Positions 10,581 through 18,915 of a stretch of DNA of 38,657 nucleotides are shown here, in pieces. The notes under the pieces are model-generated. The model searched no databases, was not told where the DNA came from, and worked only from the letters and a program-made list of their open reading frames with translations. The DNA is from Emiliania huxleyi CCMP1516 (Eukaryota > Haptophyta > Isochrysidales > Noelaerhabdaceae), in assembly GCF_000372725.1 (NCBI RefSeq), contig NW_005195441.1:19840-58496 (forward strand), given 5' to 3'. The position numbers and the translations under genes were made by a program. The first letter of the stretch is position 1; the number at the start of each line of letters is the position of its first letter.

Positions 10581-11012
10581 CCGAGGGCGGGCAGGGCGAG
10601 GGCGAGGCAGCTGTGTCCGCTGCGCCACCCCGAGGAAACACCGCCCTGACCAAGGGCTCTGAGCTCACATTGGGCGTCCCCTGGACCTCGAGTTCGCGCG
10701 CCTCTCTTCATTCACAGGTACAGGTGTGGGAAGGTTCGCGTAAACTTCCGAAATGCAGGTCCGTCAAACATAGCCCTCGCGCGCACAAAAAAGGAGCCGT
10801 ACCGCGTGTACGCCCGAGAAACCGTCCTCAAAGAAAACCGTCCACAAAGGACACACCGACCGATGGCAGCACCTTCCAGATCGTGCTCGCCACCGCGCGG
10901 GGGCGACGGCGAGAGAAAAGAAAGGAAAGCTCAAAGAGACGCGACCGCACAGGGGCAACGGCAAGAATGGGGGTTTAGCCCTCTCACTGAAAACCCCGTG
11001 CGGAACGAGAAG
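10581..11012. other. Region between beta-helix and ankyrin genes; ankyrin 3' UTR
   Basis: Bases about 10914-11012 are nearly identical to 33424-33524 and lie just after the stop of both ankyrin copies, so they are probably the shared 3' UTR and flank. They include a small stem (GGGGTTT...AAACCCC). Upstream, TTCATTCACAG/GTACAGG near 10718 resembles an acceptor, but I cannot place an exon. Confidence 0.5.
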
Positions 11013-12592
11013 TCATCGCACCACCACCCTTGGCAGGACAAAGCCGCGCCAGACGTCCGCCAGCTCTGGAGCCGCTCCCTCGCGGCCCTCGAAGCGCTCC
11101 TCGTCCCAGGCGACCAGGTAGCCCAGCCGCATCACCTCGACCGCCCACTTGCGAGCCGGCTCCGGGAAGAGCTCGTGCGACTGCGGCGACCACTCCGCCG
11201 CCTTGAGGATGAGCCTGCCCACCTCCCCCGCCTCGGCCGCTGGCTGCAGGTTGGCCGGCCTGAGGGAGGGCAGAGGTGTGTCAAAGAGAGGATCCGGCGA
11301 GTCGGGGAGAGACCATTGCATTGCGCGCCTCAGTGCGAGTGCCTTGGCCTCGCCCGCCACGCGCACGCCGAAGCGTCCCGTCGAAGCGTTGGCGGAGACG
11401 ACGACGCCGACCTTGCCGTTCATCGAGGGCCGCGAGACGAGAGAGCGGATCACGACTGTGGAACCGACGGCCGCAGCGGTCGGATCCGACTCGCCCCACG
11501 AGCAGAGGACGCGCGCCCGCTCGAGGGCAGAAGGCGCGCCGGCGAGCGGGTCAGCGCCGCCGCGCAGCAGCGCCCGCGCACGCTCGACGGTGAGCGCCTG
11601 CGGAAGAGGGGCAATGGGCGTGAGGACAATGCACTCACGCCTTCGGCCGCTAGTCTCGGGCACGCCTCGAGGTGCTGGAGCGGCGTCCAGCCGCGGCTGG
11701 CGACCAGCCAGGCGGCGAGGTCGGCGTGGCCTTCGCGGTTTGCGGCCTCCTCGGGCGTGCCGAAGGGCGTAGCGGCGCGGGAGGCGCCGTAGGAGGAGAG
11801 GAGCTTGGCGACCTCGAGGTGGCCCTGGTAGCACGCCGCGAACAGCGGCGTGGCGCCGTCGCTTCTGGCTTGGCTTACCGCCGCGCCAGCCTCGAGGAGC
11901 AGCCGGGCGATCTCGAGGTGCCCGTTCTGGCACGCAGGGAACAGCGGCGTGGCGCCCTGCTCATCGGCCTGGTCGATCGCCGCGCCAGCCTCGAGGAGCA
12001 GCCGGACGCACTCAAGCTGGCCTTCCTGGCTCGCAACGAGCAGTGGCGTGACGCCGCTCTCCTCGGCCTGGTTGACGGCCGCGCCAGCGTCGCGCAGCAG
12101 CCGGGCGATCTCGAGGTGGCCCTTGTGGCACGCGATGATCAGCGGCGTGGCGCCGCCGTCCTTGGCGTGGTTGACCGCCGCGCTCGCCTCGAGAAGCAGC
12201 CGAACGCATTCGATATCGCCGTTGAAGCTCGCGGCGTACAGCGGCGTGAAGCCTTCAGCGTCTGCGTGATCGGTCGCCGCGCCAGCCTCGAGGAGCAGCC
12301 GGGCGCACTCAATCTGCCCCTGCTGGCACGCGGTATACAGCGCGGAAGCGCCGCCGCCAGTCGTCGCCCCGACGCTCGCGCCGCCCTCGAGCAGCAGCCG
12401 CGCCGCCTCGGCCTGCCCGTGACGAGCGGCCCAGGTCAGCAGCGTGTCCTGCGTGACGGTGTTTTGCCGCGCGTCGAGCTGGGCCGCGAGCGACGTGCCG
12501 CGCGTCCCCTGCCCGGAGAGGAAGGCGCGCAGCCAGGCCAGGTCGCCCCGAGCCAGGTCGGCGAGGCGGGTAGGGAGGATGGCGCCGCTCAT
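11013..12592 (-). CDS. Ankyrin-repeat protein, copy 1
   Basis: The ATG at 12592 gives MSGAILPTRLADLARG, then about eight ankyrin repeats (TPLxxACxxGHLExARLLLEAGAAV...) over residues 50-310. A single 41-bp GT-AG intron follows (11598-11638; GAAGGC/GTGAGTGC ... TTCCGCAG/GCGCTCACC, phase 0). The C-terminal exon, about 195 residues, contains a small beta-rich segment (VGSTVVIRSLVSRPSMNGKVGVVV...GRFGVRV), a module common next to ankyrin repeats in algal proteins, and ends in VWRGFVLPRVVVR. The likely role is a soluble protein-interaction scaffold; partners are unknown. It is a paralogue of the gene at 33525-35407, with fewer repeats. The inverted-repeat element at 12638-13209 begins 46 bp upstream of the start codon. 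Confidence 0.9.
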
Positions 12593-12637
12593 GCCGCCAG
12601 AAAGATGCGCAGAATTTCTTTATGCGAGGGAGTTTTG

Positions 12638-13209
12638 GGATACCCATCACTGAGCCGACAATGCTACGGGTAGCCCCAGGGTGGCGCCCACCCCCATGCC
12701 CTCGGGCACTTGCCTGCGCCCTCGCGCACTAGCCCACGCCCTGCCCCGCAAGATCTCACTCCATCCCGGCCTGCGGCATACTCGGCACCCCCTTGCACGG
12801 AATCTGAGCGTGAGGGAATCTGAGTGTGAGGGAATCTGAGCGTGAGGGAACCTGGGCAGTGCCGCGTAGTGCGGCGTGCGCGGACGTGCGCGGGCGTGCG
12901 CGGGCGTGCGCGGGCGTGCGCGGGCGTGCGCGGGGCGTGCGCGCACGTGCGCGGGCGGGCGCGCACGTGCGCGGGCGTAGTGCCACGTGCGCGCACGTGC
13001 GCGGGCGTGCGCGCGCGCGTGCGCGGCGTGCGCGGGCGTGCGCGCGCGTGCGCGGCGTGCGCGGGCGTGCGCGCGCGTGCGCGGCGTGCGCGGGCGTGCG
13101 CGCGCGTGCGCGGCGTGCGCGGGCAGGGCGCAGGCAAGTGCCTGAGGGTATGGGGGTGGGCGCCACCCTGGGGCTACCCATAGCATTGTCGGCTCAGTGA
13201 TGGGTATCC
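12638..13209. mobile_element. Non-autonomous inverted-repeat element (MITE or foldback type)
   Basis: The left end (12638-12722) and right end (13125-13209) are inverted repeats of 85 bp. By eye they match at 82 positions and start GGATACCCATCACTGAGCC. Both sides are flanked by TTG (12635-12637 and 13210-13212), which fits a 3-bp target-site duplication. The interior has a GGAATCTGAGCGTGA-type repeat (about 12809-12852) and a 250-bp run of GCGTGCGCGGGC (about 12875-13120). There is no transposase; open frames across the GC run are low-complexity artefacts. Confidence 0.75.
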
Positions 13210-13245
13210 TTGTTGTAATAAAATGCGTGTCGTCATCATCTGTCC

Positions 13246-13312
13246 CGCGTCCACCCATACCGCGTTGGTGTCCAGTCCGAGCCTGGCTGTTCTTCACCTT
13301 TCTACCTACCTA
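13246..13312 (+). repeat. Dispersed repeat 'CCGCG..TGTCCAGTCCGAGCCTG', copy 1
   Basis: The first of three dispersed copies (others at 14133-14196 and about 32662-32716). All share ACCGCG...GTCCAGTCCGAGCCT, followed by a pyrimidine-rich TTCACCTTTCTACCTA tail. Copy 2 lies inside an intron. Confidence 0.7.
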
Positions 13313-13404
13313 CCTATTCTTTATGGTGGAGTTTTGCGGATGATGTTCAGAGCGTGTCTTGGCCTGTAAGCTCGAAACTTGGCGCCTGCACGGTGAGCTG
13401 ATGC

Positions 13405-14757
13405 ATGTTGTCGCTTGAGCGGGAGCTCGAGACAGTTCGCGCTGAGCTGTCCAGATCGGTTGGCTTTAGAGCACGTGTCGAACAGAGGCGACCATCTCGC
13501 TCGCCACGGGAAGGATCACTAGTCCGACGAGCATGTTTCGTCGTGTGGTCCGACGTTACGGCCTCCGAGTCGCCGGCGGACAATCGAACGCAGCAGCTGA
13601 GCTGCTGTCCGGCGCGCTTGCGGGGCTCAAGCGATCGATCCGGTTCTGCGGCTGGCACCGCACGGAAAGCGATCGGCTCCTTGGATTTCGGCTGTGCTTC
13701 TTCGCGGAGTATTTTCTTGGATTTGATTTTTGTGGCAGGCGCCCGTCGTTGCCTTCACGCCAGGCCGACTGGCACCAATGCGCCCCGGCTGCAGCACCAC
13801 TGCGGTTGCCGTCAACTCCCTCGACGCGTACGCCGCTCCGCGTGAGTGGCTGCTCGCGTCGCTACGCCGCTCTGGGGTTCCGATGGACCAGGCGCGGACT
13901 CCGCGTGGCTGAGGCGGCGCCGGGCACCGGCGATGACGCAGCCAGCTCTCGTCAATAGGTGCACGTGTTTCTCGCTGGACGAGGCTACGGCGAAGGAGGC
14001 GGGGACAGCGGCGTCGTGCGGCGCGACGGCGACGGCGTCCGCTACTACGCGGTGCCTCACAACTCGATCGATTTTTCTGCGATGGTCCACATTGTCGAGA
14101 ACCCGCTCCTATTTGGAGGCGTGAGGCAGTCTGCGTCCACCCATACCGCGCCGGAGTCCAGTCCGAGCCTAATCCTCCTTCACCTTCCTGACTAGCTAAC
14201 TAGGCAGTGGTTCTACCTGCACGACACGGCCGAGGTTGGCCGCGGATTCTGGCCAAACGTCACGCACTGGTGCGACCGGCTGCCGACTTGCGCGCTGCCT
14301 CTGACGCGGTACTACCCCTCCTCCTCCATGGGTCTGTACGACGCCGCCTTCCTGGCAGCGCGGCGCGCTGACATCGTGCGGCTGAAGAATGCACGCGGTG
14401 CGCCGGCGGAGACGTGGAAGCGGAGGGGCTTCGGGTGGGAGGACAAGGTGATCAAGCTGTGCGACGCCAGCGGCAGCCCGCCGCCGCGGCGCTTCACTCG
14501 CCGCTGCTACAACAAGACGCTCCTGCGCCGCACGTGCATCTGCTCCTCGGTACAGCCGCAGCCGCAGCCAATGCTCCTGCTTGGCGGTAGACGCAGCTTC
14601 TCTCCTCCTTTCGCCCGATCAGGTGCACGTCGAGAGCACCCCGGCGCCCGTCTACGCGGACTCGACGCCGCGCCAGGTGTGGCGCTTCGACTGCGCCGAC
14701 GTAAGAAAATTCAAGGCCAACTTTGAGCGAAATCGGACCCTTGTGCTTGCGCCATGA
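13405..14757 (+). CDS. Conserved protein with YLHDT / SSSMGLYD motifs, secretory glycosyltransferase-like (function unknown)
   Basis: Well supported exons are 13739-13876, 13959-14120, 14208-14549 and 14623-14757 (stop TGA). They are joined by GT-AG introns of 82, 87 and 73 bp, all phase 0. The joined product reads VVAFTPGRL, EWLLASLRRSG, VHVFLAGRGYG, PHNSIDFSAMVHIVEN, then WFYLHDTAEVGRGFW, PSSSMGLYDAAFL, WEDKVIKLCD and finally VYAD-TPRQVWRFDCADVRKFKANF. This motif order (HDT-x-x-VG, then 'SMNIGLY', then 'VY-x-R...D-x-x-KxKAN') is one I associate with an uncharacterised family in algae and large algal viruses. A glycosyltransferase fold is plausible but unproven. The first exon (from about 13405, MLSLERELETVRAEL) is uncertain. 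The introns are ordinary GT-AG and lack the echo seen in neighbours. Confidence 0.6.
14133..14196 (+). repeat. Dispersed repeat copy 2, inside an intron
   Basis: It occupies most of the 87-bp intron 14121-14207 and ends just before the acceptor CTAACTAGGCAG. It shares GCGTCCACCCATACCGCG and GTCCAGTCCGAGCCT with copy 1. Confidence 0.7.
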
Positions 14758-15996
14758 TCCTTCCGACGCCGTCACTTCCTGTCGTTTGTCTCTCAGTCTC
14801 ACATGAACTGATGAACAAAAAGTCTCAAAAGCCGAGCGCTGATGCCTGATCGGTGAGCGGATGCCAGATTTGACACATGACAACAACCTTGGAGGTGTCA
14901 CAGAATGGAAGCAAGGCACTGGCGCGATCGAAATTTAGGTTTTTGATTAACGCCCCTGGCCGGACACGCGAGACACGCGAGACACCGGTGAAAGACTCCG
15001 ATGCCGCAGCCCCCGCGGACTAGGTCCAGCCCAGGGTGGCACAGATCTGACGTTTTGTGTCTGTAATAGATAAGATGAGAGTGAGGTTGAACCGGACCCC
15101 ATCAAAGTCGGCGGGTTTCGAGGGGGGGTACGACGAAAAACGGCGGGCGCATTTGGGCACATGACTGGGAGAACTCTGTGGTGGACGCGCTGGGCGAAAG
15201 GATCTCGCAGACCGTTGCGGCCTCACGAGATGTCATTGAGAGGAGCGAGTGCGAGCGCGGCGGCCAAGCAGCGGCACCAGTGACATCCATAGGATCCTTG
15301 TTTTTCTTGTCTTGCGCGGTACATCTCTCCGCTCGCCACCTCACGCTCCGCCGTCCGGCCATGGGTGGTTCGATGGAGCTGCCTCGGCGAGGTCCATCGA
15401 ACCATCCAACTCCGGTCACCGGGTCTGAACGCGCTCAGCCTCAGGAGGTACCAAACCGCGCGAATTCTGCACGCCTCGCTGCACCGCTGGCTTGACTGAA
15501 TCAGGCAGCAGCAGGTTGCTGCTGCTGCCACAGCAGCAGTCTGCTGCGGCCCCAATACGCAAGTTAATGACCAGCATTGCTGCCGGGGGCATTCGAGCCG
15601 CCACAGCCGGTGTGCGGCTGTGCACTGCCACCTGCCCGCGGCTACGCACAATGTGCGCTCGCATTGGATGAGCCCTGCTGATGGACCTGCGTCGCCTAGC
15701 TTTCTGAACCGTTTACTATCAGTAGACAGTACCCCATGCCTGGGCCACAAGAATCGCACACGGGGAGCGGCTCAGGGGCCCAGTAAAGCCGTAAGCCGCG
15801 GAATCGCCAAATGTCACAACCCGTGCCACCCCGCTTGGCAGGGCTGGACCTAGTCCGTGAGCGCCGAGGTAGTATAAACATATTTTGGGGGGCATCGCGG
15901 ATGTTCGGCTAACTGCCATCAACCGGCAAGCCCCCGACTCCATACTGTCAGCCAGGGCAGACTCCAGACTAGCGCGCGTACAGACGAGAGACCGCG
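14758..15996. other. Intergenic region without a convincing gene
   Basis: I found no supported exon. Contents: a hairpin with an 11-bp stem (GGTTCGATGGA/TCCATCGAACC, about 15367-15408), a CAG/CTG-rich inverted cluster at about 15500-15550, and an inverted pair CGGACTAGGTCCAGCCC (about 15017-15033 and, complemented, 15840-15860). Minus-strand text at 15719-15850 (VVTFGDSAAYGFTGP) could be an additional 3' exon of the GT8-like gene but has no family match I trust. Confidence 0.4.
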
Positions 15997-18025
15997 TCAC
16001 GACCACGACCTCTTCCTCGCAGTGTCTGTCCGGCGCGACCACGCGCTCTCGTTCGCCGCCGGCTCGTAACAGCCCTTCGCGTGGCTCTGCCGCGGGCCAA
16101 CGCACACGCTCAGTCCGCCAATCCGCGCCGCCCAGTGCGAGAAGGCGCCGATGTAGGCGTTGCGCGCCATGTGCCAGAGCGGGTCCTTGCCCCTCCTGCT
16201 CACGAAGGGCTTCTCGTTGCCCGAGAAGTGCACCGCGTGCACCTCGCTCTCGTTGAGATGCAGCTTCCCCAAGCAGCTCGCCTAGTCCGCAAGCGACCCG
16301 TCCCGTGAGGCGTGGGCAACGCCTCGCCGAGCCGCCGCCGCCGCGGGTCATGTCTCGCCGGCCCCTGGTCCGCCTTGAGGTTGTAGCCAGCGTGCAGCAG
16401 CGACACGTTCGCTCTCTGGACCCTGCGCGGCCCGCCGACGGAGGTGTCTCCGAAGTGCCTCGGAAGTACCTCGAAAGTGCCTCGGAAGTGCCTCGGAGGT
16501 GCCTCGGAGGTGCCTCGGAGGTGCCTCGGAAGTGCCTCAGCAGTGCCTCAGAAGTGTCTCGGAAGTGTCTCAGAAGTGCCTCGGAAGTGTCTCGGAAGTG
16601 TCTCGGAAGTGCCTCAGAAGTGTCTCAGCAGTGCCTCAGAAGTGTCTCGGAAGTGCCTCGGGGGTGTCTCAGAGGTGTCTCGGAAGTGCCTCGGAAGGTG
16701 CTCGCCTGCCCGGCCCTCCGACATGGAGGAAGCCCATCGCCGCGCTCTGGTCGCCTGTTGGTAGCACGACTCGTGTCGGCATCAGCGCTGTCTCATGCTG
16801 AAGCCCACGCCGCGCTCTGGTCGCCGTCCCAGCACGCTGAATGACCCGCGAGCAGCCAGCGCACCTAAGGAAAAAGTTCGGTGAAGCGCAGTCAGTCAGT
16901 CAGATCTTCCAGTGAAGCGCTGAACTAGTGACTTAGGAGCGGCCCGCGAGTAGCCGGCGCACCAAGGCGCCGAAGACGTTCCCGGAAGGTTCCCGGAAGG
17001 TTCCTAGAAGGTTCCTAGAAGGTTCCTAGAGGGCTCCTAGGCGCACCAAGGCGCCGAAGACGGTCGCGTCGGGCCGGACCGCCCACACACCTAATGAAGG
17101 AAATCCATCTCTGACGAATTAGGCCGACGGCGGGGCGCGTCGGGCCGGGCCGCGGAATCACCGGTGTTGAAGAAGCGATGGGCGAGCTCGGCCTGGAGGC
17201 AGCCTACTTGACCCCGTTCGACTCACTCATCGGAGGAGGAGAGGTCTCGGGAAGAATCGCGGAACCGAAGTGTCTAGGAAGTGTCTAGGAAGTGTCTAGG
17301 AGGTGTCTAGGAACCGTCCCTGCGGCGTGCGGATCTCCGAGAGGTGCGGCGACGAGAGCAGCGATCGGAGGACGTGGTCTAGGTTTCGCCGCACCTGGAC
17401 GAGATTCTCACTCCCCCCCGAGATTCTCCGAGACGCTACAGGTCTAGGTTTCGTCGCACCACAACGTCTGAGTCGAGGTAGAGCGCGCCTGTGGCCAGTG
17501 TTAAGACTTGGAGTCAATCCTGGGGTGAGGAACCACGCCCGGAGAAACATGGAGCGCGCCGCGCAGTCCCGTCAGATTGAGCACGTTGAGCTTGGTCCAG
17601 TGCTCGTCAAAGGTGGAGTACCCAAGGTAGTCGCTCCTCCCCTCGTCCCGCAGCTGCTTGTCGCCGCGGCAGCGCACGTTTGCGAAGCGCTGCACGCAGA
17701 GTGGCGTGACCGACTCGCCGACCAGGATCGCGCGGAACGTGGCGTTGCGGTGGCACGTCGGCGACAGCATCGCCGCGAGCGGAAAGGCGGGCTGAGTCTG
17801 CTGAAGCAGCCGAGCCGCCGTGAGCAGCTGCGCCTGGTGCCGCGGGCCGCACAGGCCAAAGATTGAGAAGACGTAGGCGCCGCCCTCTGCGCTGCCACAG
17901 TACTCTGACGCAGCACTGCCGGGTGGACACTCGGCGGGCGGCAGCGATGGCGGCAGCATATGTGTCACAAAGACCGCTGGCCTAAGTTGTCGTGCCGCAC
18001 CGGTCGGGTGTGAAGACCAGCGCAC
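15997..18025 (-). CDS. GT8-like glycosyltransferase (glycogenin/galactosyltransferase type), multi-exon
   Basis: Exon A (about 18025-17560) has YVFSIFGLCGPRHQAQLL, a Cys-rich strand region, and FDEHWTKLNVLNLTGLR. Exon B (17488-17460) supplies the catalytic ALYLDSDVV with the metal-binding DxD. Exon C (17394 to about 17310) continues VRRNLDHVL. Together they read WTKLNVLNLTGLRGALYLDSDVVVRRNLDHVL across two joins (split here only by exon), a clear GT8 pattern. A short exon near 17197-17163 gives HRFFNTG, the usual FNxG motif. An exon near 16430-16345 gives LLHAGYNLKAD. The last exon (16272-15997) holds VHAVHFSGNEKPF, like the C-terminal 'HxxGxxKPW' of the family. The A/B join uses a GC donor and the B/C join a GT donor; both introns begin with an echo of the next exon. 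The other introns are filled with 10/11-bp arrays. The exact start and the middle exons are unresolved. Confidence 0.65.
16440..16697 (-). repeat. 11-bp array (CCTCGGAAGTG) in the GT8-like gene
   Basis: About 23 units of CCTCGGAAGTG/TCTCGGAAGTG (plus-strand orientation) lie in an intron of the minus-strand GT8-like gene. Confidence 0.85.
16977..17041 (-). repeat. 10-bp array (GGTTCCTAGAA)
   Basis: Six units of GGTTCCCGGAA/GGTTCCTAGAA with a 10-bp period occur here. The reverse complement matches units at 10476-10527. A short 11-bp array of GTGTCTAGGAA lies at 17268-17311 in the next intron. Confidence 0.75.
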
Positions 18026-18915
18026 AGCGCCATGTGATCTGTGATCTGTAAGGGTCCGCCCGCAGGCGCATTTTGTATACCGAGGCGGTGCCCGGTGCCG
18101 AACCTGTCGGACCTTAAGACAGCGTTGTAGATCCCTGGGCGAGGGTGGTGGAGGGGGCGGTCCGGCGGCGGAGCACCCACCTCCTCCCGGCGTGCCGGGA
18201 GGCAGGATGTCATCCCCCGTGATCCAGACCGCCCCGTTGGAGGTAGACCGCTCGTCTAGCCAGTCAGCCTTAAGCGAGCGGCCTGGCCGTTGGAATGGCC
18301 GAGTATCCGAGAGGCGGCAGCCTCTGCCCTCGGAGAGGGGGGGAGGTCTATGACCTACCTAGTTGTCCGGCATGCGAGGGCATGCTCGGCCGTTCGGAGT
18401 CCCCCCCTCGTAGAGGACGTCGGAGGGAGGGGAGGACGACTGTCTCTGACGGCGAACCTCAGTTACGAGCCGTCCTCCCCCCTCGAGACGCGAGGCCAGC
18501 GCACTCGGGGACCGAGCCCCAGCGTGCACCGTCCCACACGCCTACGGCCACCCTCGCTGGTTCCCCTTCCACCGCGCTGAGGGCCCGGTCCACTTGATCG
18601 ATCAGCGCCGCCGCTGCGTACGTGTACGCGTGTTCCATTCCCATCCCTCAAACACACACACACACACAGAAAGAAAGAAAGAAAACAGACAACCCAAGGG
18701 AGGGATGGGAGGACGGCACGCCGCCACCACACAGGGATTTTAAGGAGAGGTGTGTGGTGCGCTATCCGTCGCCCACCCTAGGGAGTCTGCCTCTTCCTAT
18801 CTCTCTTCGCAGTCTCTCGCCGATTCTCGCTGCAACCTTCATGCCACACACACACACACACACACACTCGGGGGAGGCGAATTCTTTTTTTCAGCGCTTC
18901 GACTGCCCCGGCTTC
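18026..18915. other. Upstream region of GT8-like and NRAMP-like genes
   Basis: This stretch of about 890 bp lies between divergent genes. It has inverted repeats (GGGGAGGACG/CGTCCTCCCC at about 18431-18481), (CA)n tracts at 18652-18668 and 18847-18867, and a (GAAA)n tract at 18669-18685. An acceptor-like TTTTTTTCAG precedes 18898, so a 5' leader exon of the transporter may lie here. No supported coding exon is seen. Confidence 0.4.

Noticed and set aside
11672..12673. Plus-strand 333-residue frame opposite ankyrin copy 1 (and the same at 34190-34957)
   Set aside because: Antisense of the repeated ankyrin codons; it only mirrors the repeat period.
12647..13297. Open frames of Arg/Ala/His/Pro repeats across the GCGTGCGCGG run, both strands
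   Set aside because: Low-complexity products of the interior of the inverted-repeat element; no family or start context.
15367..15408. tRNA-like GGTTCGAT stem
   Set aside because: A simple 11-bp hairpin; no acceptor stem, D-arm or anticodon arm can be formed around it.
15719..15860. Possible GDSL-type start (VVTFGDSAAYG) on the minus strand
   Set aside because: Only about 15 residues resemble the motif and nothing downstream supports a lipase; at most a last exon of the GT8-like gene.
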